Shown one piece after another: positions 46,821 to 57,689 of a stretch of DNA of 64,000 nt. Position 1 is the stretch's first letter. Every line of letters starts with the position of its first letter. Made by a program: the position numbers and the translations under genes. Source of the stretch: Cryptomeria japonica (taxonomy: Eukaryota; Streptophyta; Pinopsida; Cupressales; Cupressaceae); NCBI RefSeq assembly GCF_030272615.1, contig NC_081409.1, positions 209,731,190-209,795,189 on the forward strand, written 5' to 3'. Below the pieces are notes generated by a model. The model made no database searches and was not told where the DNA came from. It worked only from the letters and a program-made list of their open reading frames with translations.

Positions 46821-47273
46821 ATTTGAAATGGAGGAAGCACACACCAACTATTAGTTAAACTACAACACTCCCATCAGATACCAATTGTTCTTAAGAATCA
46901 AATGTGATTGTACTATGAGTGATACCAATTGGGAAAGTAGATACTCGTAATCATGAAATTATCTTGGGTATTCCTACAACAATTTTCTTCTTCTGTAGTT
47001 GATGTTGTTAGTACACCCATAAGTTCAAGCATGTCGGTTTTGCATCATAAACACTTGATCTCCCCCTATGTCTAGCAAGTCTGATACAAATTGGAAAACA
47101 TGGATGTGAACTCCCCCTAAGTCATACATCTCAGGTCTTCATTTGTCTGTTAGGTTCTAAGAAAGAGCCAACTTGCCCCTTATACTGGTTGAGTTGTGCA
47201 TATGTGATCAATTTGATGATTGATCAGCTCCACAAATTCCACCACAACATATGACATGATCCTAGGTGTACAC
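46821..47273 (-). other. N6 internal 3' region, non-coding
   Basis: No gene. On + it shows GATACCAATTG twice (about 46877 and 46921), the complement of a PBS core, and two pyrimidine runs ATCTCCCCCTA (about 47080) and ACTCCCCCTAAG (about 47115), which are polypurine tracts on the coding strand. It ends at TACAC (47269-47273), the L9 duplication. Confidence 0.6.
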
Positions 47274-47369
47274 TGGTGTAGAGGCACCTAAGCACACAAG
47301 TATACCAGGAGGTCAAAAGTCATAATATGAGAAATTTTATTGTATTTCAGTCATTCATAATGTATTAAG
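47274..47369 (+). repeat. L9 5' LTR, first part
   Basis: TGGTGTAGAGGCACCTAAGC... to GTATTAAG, cut by C10 at 47370. It rejoins 54159 after removal of C10 and one TTAAG. Confidence 0.93.
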
Positions 47370-48486
47370 TGTTAGGAACTAGGATGGACAACTAAGAGGG
47401 GGGTGAATCAGTTGTCAATAAATTGCAATCCAAAACAAATTATTCCAACTTAAAACTCAGTGCCAGTAAAATAGATTAACAGTTATATTAATATTGGTAC
47501 AACTTAATGCATGAAACAAAAAGGAAAACAACATCCACAACACATGACACTAAGATTTTGACGTGGAAACCCTATAAAGGGAAAAACCACAGTGGGAAAC
47601 CTTACCTACAATCGGATGATACTATTGCAGATAGTAAGTGAATACAATAATGGGGTCTGTAAATGTAGAAAGGCCAACCACCTAGAGCTCACTGCTCAAT
47701 TATAAAATAGGAGTCACACTAACTACATAGTTGGATGGCTAGATCCAATAATCAATGTATTGCTTCAATATAGCATCTTCAATGTTGGATTCAGTACCAA
47801 TTTAAGCTCTGAGCATGAGGACCAAACACCTTCATAACCTTTAACAACCTTCCTTCAACTTTTAGATGATATTTGCATGATTCACACAAGGATCTACTTA
47901 TTTTCTCTCTTCACAATGATCTCAACATGTACACATACCTCTTACAAATAAGATCTTACAACTATTTATACAAAACCTAAGACCTCATCCTTAGGTCGGC
48001 TCCTAAAAGATATTACATTTAAATCAATTACAAAATAAGTCTTGGTGCAATACAATATATTGGCCTCAATACATTTACACATTATCCAATCAATAAATCA
48101 TTTCCAAATCATGGCGTGCAGATCTCGAACATGATGTCATATGTCAGTTCACAACCTGGACCTATCTGCCGCTTAAGGCAAATATGTGAACCCGATTAGT
48201 CTAATATGCAAAACACCAAATTCAAACATCCAATCTATGTATTTGATATAACCAAATGATCTCCACATGATAACAAGTCATCAATAACTTCCTGAAATGT
48301 CAGTGAAACATATACCGGTGGTTGTGCATAAGCCAATATCCATACCAGGACCACAATATGTCAGTTCAACAACAAACCAATATAACCAGGGTGTCAAATC
48401 AACAATGTAGACCTCTAGAAAGATAAGTGTTGACATAAATGAAAAAACCAATGCAACACATGACGTGGTCATCCATAATACCAACA
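47370..48486 (-). repeat. C10 3' LTR (1,117 bp)
   Basis: On + it runs TGTTAGGAACTAGG... to ATAATACCAACA, with GAGGGGGGTGAATCAG near the left end (U5 side). The 10505-11187 fragment belongs to this family. Confidence 0.93.
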
Positions 48487-48502
48487 ATCTCCACCTGTGG
48501 CA
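48487..48502 (-). promoter_or_regulatory. C10 polypurine tract
   Basis: On the minus strand, CCACAGGTGGAGAT before TGTTGGTATTATGG. It is partly decayed from the AAAGGGGGAGAT form. Confidence 0.8.
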
Positions 48503-48816
48503 TTGATGGCAACACTAGATGGAAAAACATCTAAGTGCCAAAAATAGAATGTCAACAATCTCCCCTAAACAGATCAATACAAAGTTTTGTAACATAAACA
48601 TAAATAGTATAACCAAAACCAAATTACATGTTCAAAGTACAATGTTTTTCCATAGACATCTCTCCCCCTTTGACATCAAATGCCAAAGCAGTTAAGAATC
48701 AAAATCAAAACATAACATACAACTAACTACTCCCCTGGGCAGTAGCTCCCCTTCATCGAAACCAAAAAAAAAATGTTAGTCCCTACCGGTTTGATGTCAA
48801 TCTGCATCATTTAAGT
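48503..48816 (-). other. C10 3' untranslated region with upstream purine motif
   Basis: Non-coding. On the minus strand, 48679-48662 reads TTGATGTCAAAGGGGGAG, the same upstream motif as in X2 and N7. Confidence 0.65.
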
Positions 48817-50482
48817 CTCCGTCAGTGGGGTGATTACCCCAAGATTCTCTCTGAGATATTCAAATTTTTCCTTAGGGAAAGGCTTTGTAAAAATATCTAC
48901 AATTTGCTCTTTAGTGTTTACATAAACCAATCTCACTTCATTTGCTTCAACATTTTCTTTTAGAAAATTATACTTAATAGAAACATGCTTTGTTTTAGAG
49001 TGAAATACCGGATTCTTTGATATATCTATTGCTACTGAGTTATCACAGTAAATAATTACTGTTTCTTTGCATTTTACCTTGATATCGTTCAACATTTGCT
49101 TGATCCATAATACCTGAGTGCAATTAGTTGCTACTGCAACATTTTCTTCTTCTGTTGTAGATAATGATGTGCAAGTCTGCTTTTTGCTGATCCATGAAAT
49201 TAATCTTCCTACTAAGAAAGAATGTGCCTCCAATGGTACTCTTTCTATAATCCACATCTCTTGCCCAATTTGTATATGTATATGCACATAACTCAAAATT
49301 GTCATCCTTAGGATACCATAAACCAAGATTTTTTGTGCCTTGCAGGTACCGAAAAATCCTTTTTACTGTATTTTCATGATTTTCTTTAGGATTACTTTGA
49401 AATCTTGAAACAATACACACTGTATTAATTATATCAGTTCTGGTTTGTGTCAAATACAGTAACCCTCCAATCATAGATTTGTACCTTGTCAGATTTATAG
49501 GAGCTGAATCATCCTTTGATGTTAATTTATCACTTGTAATCATAGGAGTGCTTACTGGTTTGGAGTTTTCCATTCCAAATTTCTTCAAAAGTTCCTTCAA
49601 TTATTTTGTTTGACAAATGAATATACCTTTATCTGTTTGAGAAATCTGCAAACCTAGAAAAAAATTAATCTCTCCAATCATAGACATTTCAAATTCTTCC
49701 TACATCTTGTTAGCAAAATCTTTACATAGCTCTTCTTCACCTCCAAAAATGATATCATCCACAAATACTTCAATAACCAAAATGTCATCATTGGCAATTT
49801 TGTAATACAAATTACTATTAGCATTACCTTTTGTGTATCCAAGATTTAGAAGATATTTATCCAGTCTAGCATACCAAGCTCTAAGAGCTTGCTTCAATCC
49901 ATATAAAGCTTTTTTTAACCTGCAAACCATATCCTTATCATCTGTTAATGAAAATCCATCAGGCTTCTCAATGTAAACTTCTTCTTCAAGATCTCCATTC
50001 AAAAAGGCACATTTTACATCCATCTAATAAACCTTATAGTTCTTGTGAGCTGCAAATGCAAGAAATAATCTTACTACTTCAATTCTGGCTACCAGTGCAA
50101 AGGTTTCATTATAATCAATTCCTTCTTTATGAGAATAACCTTTACAAACTAATCTTGATTTGTTTCTGATTACTTTACTATCTTCATTAAGTTTATTTCT
50201 AAATACCCATTTAGTTTCAATTACATTTTTGTCTTTAGGTCAGGGAACTAATGTCCATGTATTATTCTTTTCAATCTGTTCTAATTCATCTTCCATTTCT
50301 TTTATCCAATGTTTATCTTGACATGCTTCGACAACTGATGCTAGTTCAACTTGAGAAATTAAACATACCTCTTCATTTGCCAATCTTCCTCTTGTCATAA
50401 CACCTTGATTTTTATTTTCAATTATCTGATTTTCTGAATGATTCAATCTTACATACCTGGGTTTATTCTGATTTCCATTCAC
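48817..50482 (-). pseudogene. C10 reverse transcriptase and RNase H
   Basis: RT: KEMEDELEQIEKNNTWTLVP, KTKWVFRNKL-like start, MDVKCAFLNGDLEEEVYIEK, LYGLKQALRAWY, and FVDD in EVFVDDIIFGG (a common copia variant). RNase H: RYLQGTKNLGLW, YCDNSVAIDISKNPVFHSKT, VDIFTKPFPKEKFEYL. Stops include TGA after LVP, TAG before MDVK, and TAG in ANKM-EEFEMS, all explained by CGA or CAG. A frame change lies near 49200-49320. It ends around 48817 in TPLTET. Confidence 0.9.
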
Positions 50483-51620
50483 AGGTTGTTATTCTTCAAT
50501 CACAATTGAGTTCTCTAATGATGCCAATGTGACTGGTTCTTCATTCTGTTCTACTGGAATCCATGTCGGTTCATTTATAATCATTTCTACTGTCGGTTAA
50601 GAACCTATAGATCTTGATTCTCCTCTAAAATGTTCATCTATCTTCACATTAGTACTCTCAATGATCTTCTGCAATCTTTTATTATAACATCTATATGCCT
50701 TTCTTCTAGTTGAATAACCAAGAAATATTCCTTTATCACTTCTAGGATCAAATTTGCTAATAGACGCATCTCTCCTAATATAGCATTTGCTTCCAAATAT
50801 TCTGAAATATTTAAGAGTAGGAATATGACCGAACCATAGTTCATAAGGGGTCTTACCAGTTTCACCTTTGATGTGAACTTTGTCGAAAATATAGACCGCT
50901 ATATTTACTGCTTCTCTCTAGTATATATGAGGTAGATTTTCTTTCATCATCATGGTGCTTGCTACATCTAATATAGTTCTATTCTTTCTTTCCACAACTC
51001 CATTCTACTGGGGTGTCAGGGGTGCTGATAGTTGTCTTTTGATTCCATTCTCTTCACAGTATGCATTGAATTCACTAGATGTAAATCCCCCTCCTTGATT
51101 AGATCTCAAAAATTTGATTTTCTTGCCGGTTTCATTCTCTACCATTGCCTTGTATATCTTGAATCTCCCAAAAGCTTATGATTTCTCCCTGAGAAAAGTA
51201 GCCCAACACATTCTAGAATAATCATCAATTATTAGCATAAAGTATCTATCACCCTGAGGACTCCTTGTCCTTGCTGGACCACATAAATCAGTATGAATTA
51301 AATCAAGAATATTATTGGATTTCTCATAAATGCTCTTAAATGTTGTTCTAACTTTCTTTCCCATTTGACATTCCTTACATACTGGATTATGAGGTTTCAC
51401 AATCTTAGGTAAATCCCTTACTACCTTGGTTGAACTTATCTTTACAATGCAATCAAAATTCACACGACAAAGTCTTTTATGCCATAACCAACTTTCATCA
51501 ATCTGAGTAATCAAACATGTCTTATCCCTAGTATTCAAATGAAAGAAATTACCTTTAGTCTGATTACCAGTTGCAATCTCCAATCCAAATCTGTTTATGA
51601 TTTTGTATTTTCCATTCTTG
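50483..51620 (-). pseudogene. C10 integrase, catalytic Asp replaced by Asn
   Basis: The zinc-module region has SWLWHKRLCRVNF (His kept; the expected second His position reads as RV) and CKECQMGKK. Core: D in IHTDLCGPA, then FLRSNQGGGFTS where relatives have S-D-Q-G-G-E. So the second Asp is Asn and the neighbouring Glu is Gly. The third residue is kept in GVVERKNRT. The C-terminal part FGHIPTLKYFRIFGSKC follows in another frame. Stops at TAA after REKS and TAG before NGVV. Confidence 0.88.
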
Positions 51621-51900
51621 AATTGCAGTTGAAATCCTTTTTCCACTAACTGACCAACACTCAAAAGATTATTCTTTAAACCTTCAACATAATAAAAATT
51701 GTCATTATTGTGCTTACCATCCAAAGAAATAGTGCCTCTTCCTTTGATTAAACAAGCTTTGTCATCTACAAATCTTATTAGACCTCCATGATATTCCCAA
51801 AATGATAAGAATTTGCTTTTATCACCAGTCATATGATGCGAGCATCTACTATCAATGATCCACTCATCTTTTTCTTCAATTTTTGGTGCTAATGCCTTCT
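51621..51900 (-). pseudogene. C10 aspartic protease
   Basis: WIIDSRCSHHMTGDKSKF: the D-S-G active site reads D-S-R (GGA to AGA). It is followed by GKGTISL-type and YYVEGLKNNLLSVGQL blocks, typical of copia protease and the linker to integrase. The frame is open from 51832 down to 51176. Confidence 0.87.
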
Positions 51901-52979
51901 CTACCAGTTTGACAATAGGTGTCGATTGATCTTCTTTTATTGCAACAAATGCCCATCCACTATCTGTTGGATCTTCATCAGAATCATCTATAACACCTTC
52001 ATCTACATAGTAAAATGACTTATCTCTATTTTTCTTAAATCTATATCTCTAATATTCAGGTTTAGGCTTATATGTTCTCTTTGCCTCCTCTCTTAGTCTT
52101 GAATTTCTATCAGGACACCTAGATGCCATATGACCAACTTTATTGCAATTAAAACATTTGAAAGGTGATTTACCTTCATACTTACTTCCTACTAGACCTT
52201 TAGGCATCTTCCTTGCAAATAGTGCTTCAAGTTCTTCAAGTTCTTCATTTTCTCTTCTGATATCTTCAGGTTATTTTGCATAAAATGTTTTCCAATCAAA
52301 TTTGTCAGATGATGATGATGATGATGATGATTCTTTGAAGGATATATCAGTCTTGACTGTAGCAATAGGGCTAAACTCTTCAAGCTCAAATGTTGAAAGT
52401 TTTCCAACCAAAGTATCTCTAGATATTGATGTATTAGGCATTATTCTCAACTCATTAATAACTATCACTTTCATTTTGTAAGCTGGTGGAAAAGCTCTGA
52501 AAACTTTAGAAACAATATCATCTTCACTTAAAGATCCTCCACAACATTGTATTCCTAAAACAATTTCATTAACTCTTTCCATAAATGCAAAAATTCTTTC
52601 ATCCTCTTCCATTTTTTAAATTTTCATACCTGACCCGATAACATTCCAGTTTTGCAATTTTGACAGTGGAATCTCCTTCATTCAATGTTTCCAGTTTATC
52701 CCAAATAGCTTTTGTAGTAGATCTGTCTGATAATCCCATGATTTACTGATTTGATAATGCGCTTAGAAGTGCTTCTCTTGCTTTGCAATCATTCTCCAAG
52801 TCTTTAGCCAAGGTTGGTGGTTTAGGGTTATTTTGATTAGGAGCAACATACCCATTCTTTCTAACATCCCATATATCTCTTCCAATGCAGTTCAGATGTG
52901 TTTCCATTCTGATCTTCCATATACCATAGTTAGTTCCATCAAGTTTGGGATTGTCCTTCCTGAAGATATTTGCTATCAT
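51901..52979 (-). pseudogene. C10 gag
   Basis: ATG at 52979: FRKDNPKLDGTNYGIWKIRM, a standard copia UBN2 gag start. Then AIWDKLETLNEGDSTVK, EEDERIFAFMERVNEIV, a poly-Ser run from a (GAT)n stretch on + near 52307-52330, and an intact zinc knuckle CFNCNKVGHMASRC. There is a frame change between 52743 and 52612 and stops at about 52741 and 52271. The C-terminal acidic linker (DEGVIDDSDEDPTD) leads to protease. Confidence 0.9.
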
Positions 52980-53020
52980 AGATCACCTCAAGCTGTTAGG
53001 CTTCTACAAAAAGAGAACTA

Positions 53021-53035
53021 GGCTTTGATACCAAT
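53021..53035 (-). promoter_or_regulatory. C10 primer-binding site
   Basis: On the minus strand, ATTGGTATCAAAGCC next to the LTR end TAACA. Initiator-Met tRNA type with one mismatch. Confidence 0.9.
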
Positions 53036-54153
53036 TGTTAGGAACCGGGAAGGACAACTGAGAGGGGGGGTGAATCAGTTGTCAATAAATTGTAATCCAA
53101 AACAAATTATTCCAACTTAAAACTCAGTGTCTGTAAAACAAATTAACAGTTATATTAATAATGGTACAACTTAATGCATGAAACAGAAAGGAAAAAAACA
53201 TCCACAACACATTACACAAAGATTTTGATGTGGAAACCCTATAAGGGGAAAAACCACGGTGGGGAACCTTACCCACAATCAGATGATAGTATTGCAGATA
53301 GTAAGTGAATACAATAATGGGGTCTGCACATGCAAAAAGGCCAATCGCTTAGAGTTCACTGCTCAATTACAAAATAGGAGTCACACTGACTACATAGCTG
53401 GATGGTTAAATCCAATAATCAATTTGCTGCTTCAATATAGCATCTTCAATGCTAGATTCAGTATCGGTTTAAGCTCTAAGCATGAGGACCAAACACCTTC
53501 ATAACCTTTAACAACCTTCCTTCAACCTTTAGATGATATTTGCGTGATTCACACAAGGATCTGCTTATTTTTGCTCTTCGCAATAATCTCAACATGTATG
53601 CATACCTCTTGCAAATAGGATCTTACAATTATTTATACAAAACCTAAGACCTCATCATTAGGTCAGCTCCTACAAGATATTACATTTAAATCAATTACAA
53701 AATAAGTCTTGGTGCAATACAATATGTCAGCCACAATACATTTACACATTATCCAATCAATAAATCATTTCCAAATCGTGGCATACAAATCTCAAACATG
53801 ATATCATATGCCAGTTCATAACCTAGACCTATCAGTCGGTTAAGGAAAATAAGTGAACCCAATCAGTTCAATATGCAAAAAACCAAATGCAAACATCCAA
53901 TCCATGTCTTCGACATAACCAAATGATCTCCAGATGATAACAAGTCATCATCAACTTCCTGAGCTATCAGTGAAACATATACCAGTGACTGTACATAAGC
54001 CAATATCCATAGCGAGACCACAATGTGCTGGTTCAACAACAAACCAATATAACCAGAGTGCCAAATCAACAATGTAGACCTCTAGAAAGATAAGTGTTGA
54101 CATCAATGACAAAACCAATGCAACACATGACGAAGTCATCCATAATACCAACA
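53036..54153 (-). repeat. C10 5' LTR (1,118 bp)
   Basis: On + TGTTAGGAACCGGG... to ATAATACCAACA. Matches 47370-48486 along its length. Confidence 0.95.
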
Positions 54154-54158
54154 TTAAG

Positions 54159-55293
54159 GTAATGTGGGTCCATTGAATCATAATATGTAAGGCTAATGAG
54201 CCATTTTGTCCAAAGATATCATATTTGGTCCATCTTGAAGTATTAAAAGTGTCCATGTAAGGGTTAGAGTTGTTAATGTCAAAAATGCAAAAATTGTAAA
54301 AATTGCAAAGTTGCAACATTGCCAAAAAGTGCAACAAAAGTGTAAAAATTAAATCCATTGGTTATGAGGTGGTTAGAGTAGTTAGGAATGAGTTGTAAAT
54401 GGTTTATAAAACCATGTTTGGTCATAATAAAGAAGGTAGAGAAGTTTGGAGGGGATTTGACAAAGATTATCCATCAAACCCTGAAACTCTCATGAGGTTT
54501 TAAAGAATCTATGACTATCATAGATCCATGGAGGATCACATTTGGTGTAGTTTTGATATGTCTGTGTTTTTTGAATGATATATTAATGAAATATATTTCA
54601 TATGAATCTTTCTTATGCATTTTTGTGGAGTATTTGGCAAGCTATGTTTGTTTTTACAAAAAATGTCAAAACCCTGCCAAGGGTTACCTATTTTGGAGAA
54701 ATGCTCATAACGTTTGATTTAACGGTTGGATCTAACTAAAAATTTGAGAGAAGTTGTGCAACTCGGTAATATAAATTCTAATTGGAGTGATGAGTTTTAA
54801 GATCAATATTTAAAAATTTATTGATGATTGTTTGTTATAGTTCATGGTGAAAAGCAGATTGGTGAAGGCAGCAACAGTCCGTTTGCAGCATTTGGTGTAG
54901 TCACATGAGAAATCATAATGAAGAAAGGATATATGTGTTGAAAAGGTCTTTGAATCTTCTTTCCAGTTCTTTTTGTCTGACTTAATTTGTTTAAGAATTG
55001 AATAATTTGTGATTATTTTGGTGAAAACAGTTTTTAAATGATGAAACCCTAAACTAGGGTATTCCATGGCAATAAAGAATTTGTTCTCTCATTTTATGGT
55101 GACTGTTATGAACTAAAATATTGAATGAAGGTCTATAGGGATGGAATATAACCTTTGAAATTGGTTTGGAGTTGAGAAGAGTGGTTGATCTTTTTATATG
55201 CCTCTTGATTCCAGTTTAAGGTCTTGTATTAGTTTTGGGTCAGTAATACCCTTGAATGAAGGTTTTATGGTTTGTAATAGATGCTCTCCATCA
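54159..55293 (+). repeat. L9 5' LTR, second part
   Basis: GTAATGTGGGTCCATTG... to CTCTCCATCA. Together with 47274-47369 it makes 1,231 bp, against 1,234 bp in the 3' copy. Confidence 0.93.
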
Positions 55294-55295
55294 AA

Positions 55296-55309
55296 TTGGT
55301 ATCAGAGCC
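55296..55309 (+). promoter_or_regulatory. L9 primer-binding site
   Basis: TTGGTATCAGAGCC, two bases after the LTR end. Perfect initiator-Met tRNA type. Confidence 0.92.
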
Positions 55310-55762
55310 TAGAAAAAGATCTAGGATAAGAGATATGTTTTTGTTTTGTATTAAAAATAAGTTTTGGTTGTAGGTGCTTGTCCATCTAGCTGCAAGAGGA
55401 AGTTGGTGTTGTGTGTGGGTAAATAAAGAAGGTCTGTCAAGGGCCATGGGATGGTCCATTGATTGCCAAAAGACTAGGAAGAGAGGAAAAGAGGAGAACT
55501 CCTAGGTGAGGCACACAAGTTTTTAATGAGGTGATGCAGCATGGAGAGGTGGACTTATGGTTGGTAAAAACACTTGGATGGAAACCACTACAAACTCCAT
55601 TGGTAGGAGTCACAAAATCATTGTTCGAGAAGGAAGCAGTAGCATAAAGAGGCATAAAGAGGTAAAGATGAAGACAAGGGTGAAATTTCACTTAAAATTA
55701 TTCTTTCAGGTAATTGTACCCATATTTGCAAGGGACATGGAAACTTTTCAATGTTGGGAGTA
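55310..55762 (+). other. L9 internal region, no intact gene
   Basis: About 450 bp of G/A-rich sequence. A short frame at 55557-55814 ends with FARDMETFQCW, faintly like a decayed gypsy zinc knuckle, but the match is too weak to name. GTTGGGAGTA before 55763 serves as polypurine tract. Confidence 0.6.
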
Positions 55763-56996
55763 TGGTGCAGAGGCACCTAAGCACACAAGCATACCAGGAG
55801 GTCAAAAGTCATAATATGAGAAATTTTATTGTATTTGAGTCATTCATAATGTATTAAGGTTATGTGAGTCCATTGGATCATAATATGTAAGGATAAATGA
55901 GCCATTTTGTCCAAAGATATAATATTTGGTCCACCTTGAAGTATTAAAAGTGTCCATGTAACGGTTAGAGTCATTTATGTCGAAAATGCAAAAATTATAA
56001 AAATTGCAAAGTTGCAACATTGCCAAAAAGTGCAACAAAAGGGTAAAAATGAAATCCATTGGTTATGAGGTGGTTAGAGTAGTTAGGAACGAGTTTTAAA
56101 TGGTTTATAAAACCATGTTTGGTCGAAATCAAGAAGGTAAAGTAGTTTGGAGGGGATTTGACAAAGATTATCCATCAAACCCTCAAACTGTCATGAGGTT
56201 TTAAAGAATCTGTGACTGTCATAGATCCATGGAGGATCACATTTGGTGTAATTTTGATATGCATATTTTTTTTTAATGATATATTAATGAAATATATTTC
56301 ATATGAATCCTTTCTTATGCATTTTTGTGGAGTATTTGGCAAGCTATGTTTGTTTTTACAAAAAATGTCAGAACCCTGCCAAGGGTTACCTATTTTTGGG
56401 AAAATGCTCATAAATTTTGATTTAACCATTGGATTTGACTATAAATTTGAGAGAAGTTTTTAAACTTGGTAATATAAAGTCTGACTAGAGTGATTTTCTT
56501 TAGGATCAATATTTAAAAGTTTATTGATGATTGTTTGTTATAATTAATGGTGAAAAGCAAATTGGTGAAGGCAGCAATAGTCTGGTTGTAGCATTTGGTG
56601 TGGTCACATGAGGAATCATATTGAAGAAAGGATATATGTGTTGGAAATTTCTCTAAATCATCTTTCCATTTCTTTTTGTCTGACTTAATTTGGTTAAGAA
56701 TTGAATAATATATGATTATTTTGGTGAAAACAGTTTTTAAAGGATGAAACCCTGAACTAGGGTATTCCATGGCAATAAAGAATTTTTTCTCTCATGTTAT
56801 GGTGAATTTTATGATCTAAAATATTGAATTAAGGTCTGTAGGTATGTAATATAACCTTTGAAATTGGTTTGGAGTTGAGAAGAGTGGTTGATCTTTTTAT
56901 ATGCCTCTTGATTCAAGTTTAAGGTCTTGTATTAGTTTTAGGTCAATAATACCCTTGAATGAAGGTTTTATGGTTTGTGATAGATGCTCTGCATCA
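55763..56996 (+). repeat. L9 3' LTR (1,234 bp)
   Basis: TGGTGCAGAGGCACC... to CTCTGCATCA, then TACAC. About 31 differences in 470 bp aligned with the 5' copy. Confidence 0.94.
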
Positions 56997-57001
56997 TACA
57001 C

Positions 57002-57689
57002 AATGCCATACAATATCACTATCATGCCATAAGTCAAACCAATTAGCCCAAAAACATGCAAGCATACATGATCAATTACTGGGCCAACATATGTCATTCA
57101 GGACTTTTTCAGTACCACCTGAGATATAAACACCTCAATCCATGCTACCAGAGTTAATGTAATGATCATGGACCTCATTTTCTCACATAACCTACAAATA
57201 CCCATTAGTATACATACTAGTAACCTACTGCACAAACCAGTTACCTGCATCGGTCCATCTTCTCTATTGGAGAACCTTCCTCTAATGCTTGTCTTCTTGT
57301 GTCAATTTGTTATAATCCTAATTGTCAATTAGCCATCCATTAACACATGTAGTAGTGATCCATATCTCATCTGTAGGTGTGTAGCCAAGGTAGCCACTAC
57401 ACACACTTGTCATCTCATTTCCTTCCTTCATACCAATAGCAACCTATTCTTCCATTTATCCTCTTCCGTTGAGGGGGTGAATGATATGGTCGACGTACTA
57501 CTCCCCCTAAGGTCCTGCATCTCCTTTAAGCCTTAGGAAATATCACTTGTGCACTGAATGCACAATGTCAGTCCATGGTTCCATCTTCTTTCTTCCTCCA
57601 TACTTGCATGACTTCACTTTTCTTCCCATTTTCAATCTTGGGAGAAGGTCTCACCTTCTTTTGCTGATTGGCCCTTGCTCTACCAGATT
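57002..57689 (-). other. N6 internal region 3' of gag, non-coding
   Basis: Continues 46821-47273 after L9 is removed. Many stops in all frames. On + a CTCCCCCTAAGG run near 57500 is a third purine-tract-like motif on the coding strand. No pol domain seen. Confidence 0.6.

Larger units (their letters stand above)
47370..54153 (-). mobile_element. C10: complete but dead Ty1/copia element nested in L9
   Basis: 6.8 kb on the minus strand. 5' LTR 53036-54153, PBS, gag, protease, integrase, RT-RNase H, polypurine tract, 3' LTR 47370-48486. TTAAG is duplicated at 47365-47369 and 54154-54158. I counted about 43 differences in the first ~450 bp of the LTR pair, mostly transitions. Several stops and frame changes. 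Confidence 0.95.
47274..56996 (+). mobile_element. L9: short-internal non-autonomous LTR element
   Basis: LTRs of 1.23 kb (47274-47369 plus 54159-55293; 55763-56996) with TACAC at 47269-47273 and 56997-57001. The internal region is only 469 bp: PBS at 55296 and a purine-rich run (TTGGGAG) before the 3' LTR. No protein domain. The 5' LTR is split by C10. It fits the LARD/TRIM class of internally deleted elements. Confidence 0.93.

Noticed and set aside
53951-54358. 135-codon reverse frame
   Set aside because: Crosses the exact edge between the C10 LTR and the L9 LTR, so it is not an ancestral gene.
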